DNA from: Oceanospirillum beijerinckii DSM 7166
GTDB lineage: Bacteria > Pseudomonadota > Gammaproteobacteria > Pseudomonadales > Halomonadaceae
NCBI RefSeq assembly: GCF_000422425.1
Contig: NZ_AULT01000012.1
Location: forward strand, 1 to 64,000
Direction: 5' to 3'
DNA length: 64,000 nucleotides
Numbering within the stretch: the stretch's first letter is position 1; the number at the start of each line of letters is the position of its first letter. Shown one piece after another: positions 18,988 through 28,140 of the stretch. The translations under genes and the position numbers were made by a program. The notes under the pieces are model-generated. The model saw only the letters and a list, made by a program, of their open reading frames with translations, searched no databases and was not told the DNA's origin.

Positions 18988-19052
18988 ATGCATACAGCAA
19001 GTACTAATTGTAGCCTTGCTGAGACTTTATGGTGACAGTCTGTAATCGAGGA

Positions 19053-21125
19053 TTACTGCTGCAGTTGGGCGATATCCGCCACTTCCATAAAGAGGTTGCT
19101 CAGCGAGGCTAGCAGAGACAGACGGTTGTTTTTAACCGCTTCATCATCGGCCATTACCATGACGTGATCGAAGAAGTTATCCACCGCTTCACGCAGGCTT
19201 GCCAGGCTGTTCAGTGCTGCTTGGTAGCCTGCTGCTGCAAACAGAGGTGCCAGTTCAGCTTGCTTCGCCGCAACCTGTTCTGCCAGTACCTTCTCAGCCT
19301 CTTCAGACAGCAGTGCGCTATCAACCTGAGCATCACCCTGGTAGTTCTGCTTCGCCAGGATATTGCTGACACGTTTGTTCGCTGCGGCCAGTGCTTCTGC
19401 TTCAGCCAGCTTGCTGAAGTTGGCTACTGCCTGAACACGGCGATCAAAGTCATAAGCGTTGCTAACCGGACGGGCACGTACCGACAGGAAAACTTCTGCT
19501 GCGATACCTTCCGCCTGGTACCAGGCACGGAAACGATCCAGCATATAGTTCAGGACATCATCAGCCAGGCCTTCCGCTTTAGGCAGATCACCGTGCTGTG
19601 CGATGCTCAGTTCGATCAGATCTTTCAGGTCCACATCCAGCTGTTTGTGTACCAGAATGCTCAGGATACCGATGGTGGCACGACGCAGGGCAAACGGGTC
19701 TTTATCACCAGTGGGACGTTGGCCAATACCGAAGATACCCACCAGGGTATCCAGACGATCAGCAATCGCCAGCGCCATACCGGTTTGAGTTTGCGGCAGT
19801 TCATCACCGGCGAAACGAGGCATATACTGCTCGTTCAGAGACTGAGCTACTTCGCTGTCTTCGCCATCATTCTGGGCGTAGTGTGCTCCCATAATGCCTT
19901 GCAGATCGGTGAACTCCAGTACCATTTCGGAGACCAGATCACATTTGGACAGATCCGCTGCGCGAGCCGCTTTAGTTTTATCGCCACCAATCTGGTCGGC
20001 AATAAACTGAGCGATCTGACTGACACGTTGTGATTTGTCGTAGATGCTGCCCAGCTGTTTCTGGAAGGTGACGGTTTTCAGTGCTTCGATACGATCCGCC
20101 AAAGGCTTCTTCTTATCGGTTTCAAAAAAGAATGCCGCATCGGCCAGACGTGGACGAATCACTTTTTCATTACCGTAAATCACCTGGCTTGGGTCTTTAC
20201 TGATAATGTTGCAGATGGTGATAAAGTTCGGCTTCAGGTTGCCGTCTTTGTCCACCAGGTGGAAATACTTCTGGTGCTCTTTCATGGACGAGATCAGACA
20301 CGCAGACGGTACTTCCAGGAAGCGCTCCTCAAAGGAACCGGTCAGAGCCACAGGCCACTCAACCAGACCGTTTACTTCGTCCAGCAGGTCTTCGTCGATC
20401 TCTGCGATAGCACCCAGTTTCTCTGCTTCTGCTTCAACCTGGGCACGAATGGTTTCGCGACGCTGTTCCATATCCACCAGTACGTAGGCACTTTCCAGCG
20501 CAGAGACGTAATCGGCACTGGAGGCCAGTTCGATCGCTTCGTTGTGGTGGAAACGGTGACCCATAGTGGTACGGCCGGACTTCAGTCCCAGCACTTCTGC
20601 TTCAACCACTTCGTTGCCAAACAGCATCACCAGCCACTGTACCGGGCGGGAGAATTCGATACGGCTCGCACCCCAACGCATACGCTTAGGCACAGGCAGC
20701 TGACTGATGGACTTGTTTACCAGTTCCGGCAGCAGCTCAGCGGTTTGAGTACCCTTCTGTACACTGTTAAATACCAGCCAGGTACCCTTAGGGGTTTCCA
20801 TCTTTTCCAGCTCATCGAAGGCGATACCACAAGAGCGGGCAAAACCTTCAGCGGCTTTGGTTGGCTTACCGTCGGCATCCAGTGCCGCTTGCAATGCCGG
20901 ACCTCGGCGTTGTACTTCACGATCCGGTTGAGCAACGGCCAGGTCTTTTACCTGTACTGCCAAACGACGAGGAGAGGCCAGGGCTTTGACTTCGCCAAAA
21001 GGTACATCCGCTTTTTCCAGACCGGCGCGAATACCTTCAGCAAAGGCATCAGACAGGCGCTTCAGTGCGGTGGGTGGCAGCTCTTCGGTACCCAGTTCAA
21101 CTAAAAAATCACGTACTTCAGACAT
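19053..21125 (-). CDS. glyS: glycine--tRNA ligase beta subunit
   Basis: A 690-residue beta subunit of the alpha2-beta2 bacterial glycyl-tRNA synthetase; it provides tRNA recognition. It starts MSEVRDFLVELGTEELPP, the family N-terminus, followed by the B3/4-like region, the HD-like domain and a C-terminal anticodon-binding domain. The frame is open a further 36 codons upstream but that part reads through glyQ. ATG 21125 has AAGAGGAAGAGG upstream inside the end of glyQ and is the correct start. It lies one base after the glyQ stop codon, so the two are translationally coupled. Confidence 0.97.
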   Translation of the reverse strand: MSEVRDFLVELGTEELPPTALKRLSDAFAEGIRAGLEKADVPFGEVKALASPRRLAVQVKDLAVAQPDREVQRRGPALQAALDADGKPTKAAEGFARSCGIAFDELEKMETPKGTWLVFNSVQKGTQTAELLPELVNKSISQLPVPKRMRWGASRIEFSRPVQWLVMLFGNEVVEAEVLGLKSGRTTMGHRFHHNEAIELASSADYVSALESAYVLVDMEQRRETIRAQVEAEAEKLGAIAEIDEDLLDEVNGLVEWPVALTGSFEERFLEVPSACLISSMKEHQKYFHLVDKDGNLKPNFITICNIISKDPSQVIYGNEKVIRPRLADAAFFFETDKKKPLADRIEALKTVTFQKQLGSIYDKSQRVSQIAQFIADQIGGDKTKAARAADLSKCDLVSEMVLEFTDLQGIMGAHYAQNDGEDSEVAQSLNEQYMPRFAGDELPQTQTGMALAIADRLDTLVGIFGIGQRPTGDKDPFALRRATIGILSILVHKQLDVDLKDLIELSIAQHGDLPKAEGLADDVLNYMLDRFRAWYQAEGIAAEVFLSVRARPVSNAYDFDRRVQAVANFSKLAEAEALAAANKRVSNILAKQNYQGDAQVDSALLSEEAEKVLAEQVAAKQAELAPLFAAAGYQAALNSLASLREAVDNFFDHVMVMADDEAVKNNRLSLLASLSNLFMEVADIAQLQQ

Positions 21126-21126
21126 C

Positions 21127-22086
21127 TTATGCCTCTTCCTCTTTGAACTGAGCCATGACTTCTTCCCGGATGGAGTCTTCTGCCAGCGGGAAGCCCAGAG
21201 CCATACGGGCGTTAAAGTAAGCGTGTGCCACATCTCGGGCCATGGTACGAACGCGCAGAATATAGCGCTGACGTTCGGTCACCGAGATAGCATGGCGGGC
21301 ATCCAGCAGGTTAAAGGTGTGGGATGCTTTCAGTACCTGCTCATAGGCAGGCAGTGGCAGTGGGGTTTCCAGAGCCAGTAACTTCTGACACTCCGACTCG
21401 TGATGGTCGAAGTTTTTGAACAGCATAGGGACGTCAGCGTGTTCAAAGTTATAGGTCGATTGCTCCACCTCGTTCTGGTGGAATACATCACGGTAGGTGA
21501 CCGGTTTACCATCAGGACCAATAGTCCAAACCAGATCGTACACACTGTCTACACCCTGGATGTACATGGCGATACGCTCCAGGCCGTAAGTGATCTCACC
21601 AGTTACTGGGTAGCATTCAATACCACCGGCTTGCTGGAAGTAGGTGAACTGAGTCACTTCCATACCGTTCAGCCATACTTCCCAACCCAAACCCCAGGCA
21701 CCCAGCGTTGGGGATTCCCAGTTGTCTTCTACAAAGCGGACGTCATGCTCCAGAGTATCGATACCCATGGCGTGCAGAGAGCCCAGGTACAGCTCCTGCA
21801 GGTTCGACGGGGAAGGCTTCATTACGACCTGGAACTGGTAGTAGTGTTGCAGGCGGTTCGGGTTTTCACCGTAACGACCGTCGGTCGGTCGACGGGAAGG
21901 CTGCACATAAGCGGCATTCCAGGTCTCAGGGCCAATGGAACGCAGGAAGGTGGCGGTGTGGAAAGTACCTGCGCCCACTTCCATATCCAGTGGCTGCAGG
22001 ACTACACAGCCCTGATCCGCCCAGTATTGTTGAAGGGCCAGAATCAGGCCCTGAAAAGTTTTTACATCGGGTGTCGATTGGTTCAT
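21127..22086 (-). CDS. glyQ: glycine--tRNA ligase alpha subunit
   Basis: A 319-residue class II synthetase catalytic subunit that activates glycine. It carries [33 protein letters not shown]-type N-terminal sequence (motif 1 region), [22 protein letters not shown] (motif 2, about 62-83) and GLERIAMY (motif 3, about 158), all standard, with a C-terminal helical part. First gene of the glyQ-glyS transcript; its promoter lies in the 400-base intergenic region to the right. Confidence 0.97.
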   Translation of the reverse strand: MNQSTPDVKTFQGLILALQQYWADQGCVVLQPLDMEVGAGTFHTATFLRSIGPETWNAAYVQPSRRPTDGRYGENPNRLQHYYQFQVVMKPSPSNLQELYLGSLHAMGIDTLEHDVRFVEDNWESPTLGAWGLGWEVWLNGMEVTQFTYFQQAGGIECYPVTGEITYGLERIAMYIQGVDSVYDLVWTIGPDGKPVTYRDVFHQNEVEQSTYNFEHADVPMLFKNFDHHESECQKLLALETPLPLPAYEQVLKASHTFNLLDARHAISVTERQRYILRVRTMARDVAHAYFNARMALGFPLAEDSIREEVMAQFKEEEA

Positions 22087-22489
22087 CTCAGTTAGCCACC
22101 ATCATGAGCTAATGAATTCGTATAGCAGCCAAAAAAAGTTGTTCTGATCCAGTCAACGAATGATTGAAACGCTGACTGAAACAGACCGAAAGACTTTTGT
22201 TTCGCTGTGGATAAACGAACAAGTATACCCGCTGGATAGGGCAGTATGTAGGGGGCTAAAGCGGGAAATTTGTCTTTTTTGTCAGGAAATTAACTAAAGT
22301 GGAAGATATCTGGCAGGGAAGACGCTATCTGGAAATTAAATTGATAAATGCCGGGTTGCCGAAAGGGGGAATAAGATCGTGAAACAGGATCTGCTCCCCT
22401 GGCTACTGTTTTGCCCCATGGACTCAGGCTCAGAACATTAAAAAGGGTTATCCGGGCAAGTTAGGTTTTGAATACCCTCGCGTTCTATT
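22087..22489. other. 403-base intergenic region between glyQ and kdkA
   Basis: No gene is seen. It should contain the glyQ promoter and leader (right to left) and the 3' end of the kdkA transcript. An exact DnaA box TGTGGATAA is at 22206-22214. Near 22442-22480 the minus strand has GGGTAT facing ATAACCC before TTTTTA, a weak imperfect hairpin that may terminate kdkA. I see no T-box-like or other riboswitch structure. Confidence 0.4.
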
Positions 22490-23272
22490 TCAGTCGCTTT
22501 CTGTTTTGGATAAAAGAAGATGATAGCTCTGGTAGAGCTGTTGCCACAGTGTGAGTAATTGTCCGGATAGCTGTTCCTGTCTGATGAGCTTTAGAATAGA
22601 ACGTTGCAGGCGTTGGATATTGTTTTGTTGCCACTGGGTTTGTTTTGGGTCATCCAGTTGGCAACGATCAAAATCGATTACCCATACCTGACCGGTAGTA
22701 CCGATCAGAATATTATTGGCATTAAGATCACTATGATTCAGGCCAAAGCGGTGGAAGCATGCCAGAGTGTGCCCCACGTTTTGCCAAACTACAGTCAGGT
22801 CGGCATCCTTATCATGCTTCCCAGGAGATAGATAGTTGGCAAACGGCTGGCTATTGGGCAAGCGTTCGGTAATCAGATCTGCTTGATAAAACAGGCCCTG
22901 TTGCTGAATATGAGCGGCAATTGGACGAGGCACAGGTAACCCTTGCTCAAACAGGGTACAGGTCAGTTTAAACTCCTGCCATGGACGGGAGTTTTCAAGG
23001 CCCGTAAAAAGATAGCGATCCTTAATTAATCGAGCGATTAGTCCGCCGCGACGATAATGGCGCAACACCAGCTCAGGGACTGTAGCGACAGTTGTGCAAA
23101 AATCGCCCCTGGGTTGAATAAAAATGGCTTGGCCCCGGCCGCCGGAGGGCTCACTAATCTGCCCTTTATCCTGCCACCAGGTTTGTTCAAACCAGTGTTC
23201 ATTGATTTGTGGGATCTGCTGCGCATCATATAGAATATGGTGCCTATTTTTGGAATAAAGCTGAATTTCCAT
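22490..23272 (-). CDS. kdkA: 3-deoxy-D-manno-octulosonic acid (Kdo) kinase
   Basis: A 260-residue kinase of the RIO/protein-kinase-like fold that phosphorylates the Kdo of the LPS inner core at the inner membrane. The catalytic loop is HRFGLNHSDLNANNILI (about 165-181; Asp and Asn of the HxDLxxxN pattern), and the metal-binding DFDRCQL follows (about 190). An upstream Lys region lies around GGLIARLIKDRYLF. The start is ATG 23272 with AGAGG seven bases upstream; the frame stays open further upstream but that stretch is antisense to the next gene. Its start codon shares two bases with the start codon of the divergent heptosyltransferase gene. Confidence 0.87.
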   Translation of the reverse strand: MEIQLYSKNRHHILYDAQQIPQINEHWFEQTWWQDKGQISEPSGGRGQAIFIQPRGDFCTTVATVPELVLRHYRRGGLIARLIKDRYLFTGLENSRPWQEFKLTCTLFEQGLPVPRPIAAHIQQQGLFYQADLITERLPNSQPFANYLSPGKHDKDADLTVVWQNVGHTLACFHRFGLNHSDLNANNILIGTTGQVWVIDFDRCQLDDPKQTQWQQNNIQRLQRSILKLIRQEQLSGQLLTLWQQLYQSYHLLLSKTESD

Positions 23273-24374
23273 GACACTGCCTCTGACTGCCCCACCAAAA
23301 CATATCTGTCTGTTACGGTTATCCGCTTTGGGTGACGTCAGTAATGTGGTTCCTGTTGTGCTGGCTATACAAAAAGCCTGGCCTGAGACACGCATTACCT
23401 GGATTACCGGTAAGGCAGAGCATAGTCTACTGAAGGGGCTGTCTGGGGTCGAGTTTGTCGTGTATGACAAAAAAACAGGCCTTAAAGGCATGCGGGAATT
23501 ATGGCAATCCTTAAAAGACACTGAGTTTGATCTGTTGCTGCATATGCAAGCCGCTTTGCGGGCTTCGCTGCTGTCGATAGGGATTAAAGCCAAAATCAAA
23601 TTAGGCTTTGATCGTGATCGGGCAAAGGATTGGCAATGGCTGTTTACCAGCCATAAGATCACTGCGCGAAAAAACAGTCATGTCGTGGAAGGTTTTTACG
23701 ATTTTCTGCACGCTTTAGGGATTGCGCCCGAAAGCCCGCAGCAGTTGCAGTGGCTGCTTCCGGTATCCGAGCAAGCGCGGCAGGAAGCGACAGAGAAATG
23801 TGACTTTGAGCGTTATGTACTGATCTCTCCCTGTTCCAGTCAGCGGGCACGAAACTTTCGTAACTGGACCGTTGAGGGGTATGTCGCTGTGGTGCGTCAC
23901 CTGTATCAGCACTATGGCATTAAGGCGGTCATTACGGGTGGCAATCGTGATATTGAGCATCAGTACGCTCGGGATATTGCTGAACAGGCAGGTACACCTG
24001 TACTGAATTTGGTGGCTAATACCTCATTACAGGGACTGATCGTGTTGATTGAGCGGGCTCAGTTGGTCATCGCACCAGACTCAGGCCCTGTGCATTTTGC
24101 TAATGCCGTGAATACACCGGTGATTGGCCTCTTTGCCACATCCAATGTGCATCGAACCGGTCCCTATTTATGGCAGGACTGGGTAGTAAACAAATATCCT
24201 CAGGCAACGGCTCAGTTTATGAACAAAACAGTAGCTGAGCTGAGTTGGGGGCAACGGGTGCGCCATCCCCATGCGATGGATGTGATCAAAACTGAAGAGG
24301 TATTGGCTCAGATTGATCGACTGTTACAACACAGTGCCTTTACCGATACAGGACGAAAAGTTACTGTGTCCTGA
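23271..24374 (+). CDS. GT9-family LPS heptosyltransferase (OpsX-like)
   Basis: A 367-residue glycosyltransferase of family 9 that transfers L-glycero-D-manno-heptose from its ADP-sugar to the Kdo-lipid A acceptor. Visible: the N-terminal Rossmann start ICLLRLSALGDVSNVVPV (about 12-29), VVYDKKTGLKGM (about 62), the C-terminal donor-binding part with LVIAPDSGPVHFANAV (about 261) and the GLFATSNVHRTGPY stretch. It resembles OpsX-type enzymes from memory more than WaaF; I leave the symbol open. ATG 23271 is the only sensible start. It reads with waaA 31 bases downstream, while kdkA diverges from the same start point. Confidence 0.85.
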   Translation: MTLPLTAPPKHICLLRLSALGDVSNVVPVVLAIQKAWPETRITWITGKAEHSLLKGLSGVEFVVYDKKTGLKGMRELWQSLKDTEFDLLLHMQAALRASLLSIGIKAKIKLGFDRDRAKDWQWLFTSHKITARKNSHVVEGFYDFLHALGIAPESPQQLQWLLPVSEQARQEATEKCDFERYVLISPCSSQRARNFRNWTVEGYVAVVRHLYQHYGIKAVITGGNRDIEHQYARDIAEQAGTPVLNLVANTSLQGLIVLIERAQLVIAPDSGPVHFANAVNTPVIGLFATSNVHRTGPYLWQDWVVNKYPQATAQFMNKTVAELSWGQRVRHPHAMDVIKTEEVLAQIDRLLQHSAFTDTGRKVTVS

Positions 24375-24405
24375 TCACGCTTTTAACAGTTTTAATGAGA
24401 TATTC

Positions 24406-25707
24406 ATGAAGTTGAATCGAGGTTTATATAGCACCTTACTGACATTGTTCTCGCCCTACTTTTTATGGAAAGTCAGTAAGGAAACGACTGAACAGAACTC
24501 TTTCTCCGAGCGCCTGGGTTATACCCCTAATCTGCCGATTAAGCCGGTGATTTGGCTGCATGCTGCTTCTGTTGGGGAGGTGATTGCGGCAACGCCTCTG
24601 ATTCGTAAGTTACAGAAAGAGTATGAAAGTCATCTGATATTAGTGACAACCATGACTGCGACTGGTGCGCGCCAGGCTCGTAAGGTGTTACAGGGTAATG
24701 GTGCTCATTTGCTGTTACCTCTGGATCTACCCTGGGTCGCTTCTCGTTTTCTGGACAGAATCAAGCCGGAAGTGGTGATTTTTATGGAAACCGAGTTGTG
24801 GCCTAACCTGATCCATGGTTGTCACCAGCGTGAAATTCCTTTTGTGATTGCCAATGGTCGTTTGTCAGATAAGTCGCTACGCAGTTATCGCAAGTTAAGC
24901 AAGGTAACACAGGAAGTGTTGAAAGACGTATCTGTCATTGCCGCCAAATCGGATAAGGATGCCCATGGCTTTGTTGAGTTGGGTGCACCGGCGGATAAGG
25001 TGGTGGTTACCGGCAGTATTAAGTTTGATGTGGTCCCTGAGGTGGGTTTGCAGAGTAAAGCTGATTTCTTCCGGGAGGAGAGCTTTGCCTCACGCCCTGT
25101 TTGGGTTGCAGGCAGCACCCATCCCGGTGAAGACGAACGTTTACTGGCCGCTCATAAAGAGGTACTGGAACAACTGCCTGATGCGGTTTTAATTCTGGTT
25201 CCCCGTCACCCTCAACGTTTTGATGCTGTTGCACAATTGTTGGACGACCAGGGCTGGGAGTATGTGCGTCGCACCAGTAACGATGAGTTTGGTGAAGAGC
25301 ACAGTGTTTACCTGGCAGATACCATGGGTGAACTGATGCTGATGTATGCTACTTCTGATGTGGCCTTTGTTGCAGGTAGTATTAAGCCGGTAGGCGGTCA
25401 TAACCTACTGGAGCCAGCATGCTTGAAAAAGCCTGTATTATCAGGTGGTTATCTGTTTAATTTTAATGATGTCGCGGAGATGTTCGATCAGAACAACGCC
25501 TTGTCCCGATGCACAGAGGTAAATGAAATTTCTACCAAAGTCATCGAGCTGTTACAAGACCCCGAATATCGTAAAGAGATGGGGCAGAAAGCGTACCAGG
25601 TGGTTGAAAAGAATCGTGGTGCACTGGAACGTCAGTTCCGCTTGATTGAGAAAAGCTTACAGGAATCCAAGCAGGCGAAAGATGAGCAAACTGTCGGCGA
25701 GCACTAA
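24406..25707 (+). CDS. waaA: 3-deoxy-D-manno-octulosonic acid transferase
   Basis: A 433-residue inner-membrane-associated GT30 enzyme that adds Kdo to lipid IV-A, the first step of core assembly. A short N-terminal hydrophobic segment (about 7-20, LYSTLLTLFSPYFLW) anchors it. Then come the family motifs IWLHAASVGEVIAATPLI (about 46-63; Glu of SVGE is the catalytic base), ETELWPN (about 128) and VAGSIKPVGGHNLLEPA (about 324) in the donor-binding domain. ATG 24406 gives this canonical N-terminus; an upstream in-frame ATG overlaps the preceding gene and is rejected. It overlaps the following acyltransferase gene by 26 bases. Confidence 0.96.
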   Translation: MKLNRGLYSTLLTLFSPYFLWKVSKETTEQNSFSERLGYTPNLPIKPVIWLHAASVGEVIAATPLIRKLQKEYESHLILVTTMTATGARQARKVLQGNGAHLLLPLDLPWVASRFLDRIKPEVVIFMETELWPNLIHGCHQREIPFVIANGRLSDKSLRSYRKLSKVTQEVLKDVSVIAAKSDKDAHGFVELGAPADKVVVTGSIKFDVVPEVGLQSKADFFREESFASRPVWVAGSTHPGEDERLLAAHKEVLEQLPDAVLILVPRHPQRFDAVAQLLDDQGWEYVRRTSNDEFGEEHSVYLADTMGELMLMYATSDVAFVAGSIKPVGGHNLLEPACLKKPVLSGGYLFNFNDVAEMFDQNNALSRCTEVNEISTKVIELLQDPEYRKEMGQKAYQVVEKNRGALERQFRLIEKSLQESKQAKDEQTVGEH

Positions 25708-26605
25708 ATTTAAAAACTGGGCCATCGTACGCCTGTTAACGTTTTGCAGTCGTCAACCACTGCCGAGATTACATCGCTGGGGGCGTTGGTTAGGGTGGGC
25801 GATCTACAAAAGTAATGGCCGCAATGTGGCAGTGACACGCACTAATATCGGCCTGTGTTACCCTCATTTATCAGCCGAACAGCAAGAGCAGCAAGTTAAA
25901 GCGAGTATCTGCCAGACCGCAACGATGGCACTGGAGCTGGGTTGGAGTTGGATGATTCCTTTTGAAGACCTGATTGCATCCACCCGTGAAGTACATGGTC
26001 AGGAGTACCTGGAAAGCGCTAAGTCGGAAGGCAAGGGCGTGATTATCCTGGGACCGCATCTGGGTAACTGGGAAGTGTTTGGTCTTTTTTTAAGCCATCA
26101 CTACGAGATGACCGCCATGTATGCTGTACCTAAGCTGGAAGTGATGGATCAGATTATCACTAATGGTCGTAGCCGTTCCGGTATGCTCATGGTGCCTGCG
26201 AACATGAAAGGTGTTGCTAAGCTACTGAAGCAGCTACAGAAAGGTGAATTGGTTGGTAATTTGCCAGACCAGGAACCAGATGAGCTATCCGGTGGTGTTT
26301 TTGCTCCCTTTATGGGAATCGATGCTTTTTCACCTAAGCTGGTGACACGTTTGATCAGTAAAACCGGCGCCAGAGTTGTTGCTGGCTTTGCCCGCCGGTT
26401 ACCCGATGGACAGGGTTTTGATATTCACTTTATTCCAGCCGATGAGGCTGTTTATGACAGTGATGATATAACGGCGGTAGCCGGTGTGAACCGCATGGTT
26501 GAGGCTTTGGTTGAAATTGCTCCAGAGCAGTACCAGTGGGAGTATAAGCGCTTTAAGCGTCGTCCTGAGGGGCAGCCGAAGATCTATAAGAAAGGGGGCG
26601 GATAG
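25682..26605 (+). CDS. lipid A secondary acyltransferase, LpxL/HtrB family
   Basis: A 307-residue inner-membrane acyltransferase that adds a secondary acyl chain to Kdo2-lipid IV-A. It starts MSKLSASTKFKNWAIVRLLTF with an N-terminal membrane-associated stretch. The catalytic H-x4-E motif is in LGPHLGNWE (about 127-135), followed by NLPDQEPD and the C-terminal EYKRFKRRPEG typical of the family. Whether it is the LpxL or the LpxM role cannot be decided here. ATG 25682 is preferred over an in-frame start 36 bases upstream because AGG lies eight bases before it. It is coupled to waaA by a 26-base overlap and ends the core-lipid A transcript. Confidence 0.9.
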   Translation: MSKLSASTKFKNWAIVRLLTFCSRQPLPRLHRWGRWLGWAIYKSNGRNVAVTRTNIGLCYPHLSAEQQEQQVKASICQTATMALELGWSWMIPFEDLIASTREVHGQEYLESAKSEGKGVIILGPHLGNWEVFGLFLSHHYEMTAMYAVPKLEVMDQIITNGRSRSGMLMVPANMKGVAKLLKQLQKGELVGNLPDQEPDELSGGVFAPFMGIDAFSPKLVTRLISKTGARVVAGFARRLPDGQGFDIHFIPADEAVYDSDDITAVAGVNRMVEALVEIAPEQYQWEYKRFKRRPEGQPKIYKKGGG

Positions 26606-26709
26606 CCAGCTGATCTCTTGCCAGCATGGGGGGCATAGTGTCTTAAAAAGCAGAAAGCCAAAATAAATGGGGAAGGATCAGCTTGCCCGTTTCTTCTGTA
26701 TTTTGCTTA

Positions 26710-27756
26710 CTATTCATGAACTCCGCCGGAGGACTGGCCATGATGTAACATATAGCAGCAGTTACGGCCGTTATTTTTTGCCCGGTACAAGGCGTCATCT
26801 GCCACCTGAATCACATCATCCAGAGTCAGGTCTGAGTTTAACTGGGACTGGGCAATACCTGCCGAAATAGTAATCGCCGATAGCTTTTCATTGGTGCGTC
26901 GGTTGATCCAACATACATTACTGATGGCACAACGAATTTTTTCTGCGATTTGATAGGCACTCTGCAGATCCGTGTCTGGAAGAACGACAATAAATTCTTC
27001 ACCACCAAAACGCACTGCTAAATCGGTGCCTCGAATATGTTTGGTGATAACGGATCCGGTGTTACTTAGAACCCGGTCACCAAAGGGGTGGCCATAGGTA
27101 TCGTTAATCGATTTAAACTTATCCAGATCAAAAACGATAATCGAGTACAGGCTCTCTTCCAGTGGAACACCGGATGCGTTGGCGTATTCTTCCAGTTTTG
27201 TGCGTAGGCCTGCCCGGTTCAGTAATCCTGTCAGATCGTCAAACATAGCAGCCTTAGCGACCTGGTGTAGTTGTCGCTGAAGTTGCTCTGACTCCTGCTC
27301 CGCTTTTTGTAAGCGTTGGGACAGCTTTTCCTGAGAGTTCCGCATGGAATCGGTGGACTTTTTCAACAGCCCCACCAGCATCTGAATATTAGTCTCCTGC
27401 TGAGAGTCATCCAGTTTCATTGAAGCGGCATTCAGCGTTTTAATATAAGAGACGTTATCTAAGTGGGATTTTTCTACAACCGAATACACTTCTGTGAGCA
27501 GAGTCTGCAGAGCGGGGTAGATGGTTTCGTTGTTATAATCAGGCTGCTGAATAAACTCACTGAAAATCTGCTGGGTAAAGGTTTCGTTCAGTTTGCCATG
27601 CTTTTTCAGATGGCTATTGATCGCTGAACTGAGCTTTGCTGAGTGTTTCTGCAGATGAGCAAAAGCGACCGAATAATTGGTCGGATTAGGAGACAGGTTA
27701 TTCTCTGTCAGAAAGTGTTCAATTTTTCTATAAATCGCGTGTGTTTGCTCAGACAT
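26710..27756 (-). CDS. diguanylate cyclase (GGDEF domain)
   Basis: A 348-residue soluble protein that makes cyclic di-GMP from two GTP. The N-terminal half (about 1-165) is helical with a coiled coil near 130-170 (QERLSQRLQKAEQESEQLQRQL-like) and no recognised sensor domain. The C-terminal GGDEF domain starts at FDDLTGLLNRAGL (about 172). It has DLDKFKSINDTYGHPFGD and an intact active site RFGGEEF (about 253-259). The RGTD five residues upstream is a textbook RxxD inhibitory site, so product inhibition is expected. No membrane segment is seen. The start at ATG 27756 sits downstream of a 380-base intergenic stretch; the gene is alone. Confidence 0.9.
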   Translation of the reverse strand: MSEQTHAIYRKIEHFLTENNLSPNPTNYSVAFAHLQKHSAKLSSAINSHLKKHGKLNETFTQQIFSEFIQQPDYNNETIYPALQTLLTEVYSVVEKSHLDNVSYIKTLNAASMKLDDSQQETNIQMLVGLLKKSTDSMRNSQEKLSQRLQKAEQESEQLQRQLHQVAKAAMFDDLTGLLNRAGLRTKLEEYANASGVPLEESLYSIIVFDLDKFKSINDTYGHPFGDRVLSNTGSVITKHIRGTDLAVRFGGEEFIVVLPDTDLQSAYQIAEKIRCAISNVCWINRRTNEKLSAITISAGIAQSQLNSDLTLDDVIQVADDALYRAKNNGRNCCYMLHHGQSSGGVHE

Positions 27757-28074
27757 ACCAATCAGTTCGGATTATTCAGCTTCGTTATTATAGTGGCTGT
27801 GGGTTTACAGGGGCGTCCATCCCTGTTAGTTGTCTCGGCCAGCGACTGCAGTGGAAAATAACTTACGTATTACTTTGGCATTATAGAGGAGCTGACCCAA
27901 GTCGCCACCCGGTGCGTATTATGAGAAGGGTAAGAAAGTTAGCCAAGTACTATTTTGGCTAAGGGGCTACTTTTATATTGCTGTAAATAATCCATAGCTT
28001 AACTGATTGAAAATAAAGGTCGCTGTGGCTTTACGCGACGCTTTATAACTTTGTGTCAGGCTGAATACTTTTAA
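27757..28074. other. intergenic region upstream of the diguanylate cyclase gene
   Basis: About 320 bases with no gene visible. It should carry the leftward promoter of the cyclase gene and lies just past the trkH terminator. I saw no repeat or clear operator. Confidence 0.4.
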
Positions 28075-28103
28075 TAAAAAAGAGGCAAAAGATTTGCCCC
28101 TTT
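28075..28103 (-). terminator. terminator of the def-fmt-rsmB-trkA-trkH transcript
   Basis: On the minus strand AGGGGCAAA pairs with TTTGCCTCT (one G-U) around a three-base loop and runs into TTTTTTATT, 37 bases past the trkH stop. Confidence 0.75.
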
Positions 28104-28140
28104 CTTGCCCTTGCTTACATTTAAACGGTGGTTCAGGGTA

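Noticed and set aside
21126-21233. A longer glyS product starting inside glyQ
   Set aside because: The extra residues read through glyQ in another frame and do not resemble a GlyS N-terminus; the proper ATG at 21125 has a good ribosome binding site.
23273-23662. A 390-residue kdkA product with a 130-residue N-terminal extension
   Set aside because: The extension is purely antisense to the heptosyltransferase gene and has no family resemblance; ATG 23272 has AGAGG at the right distance.
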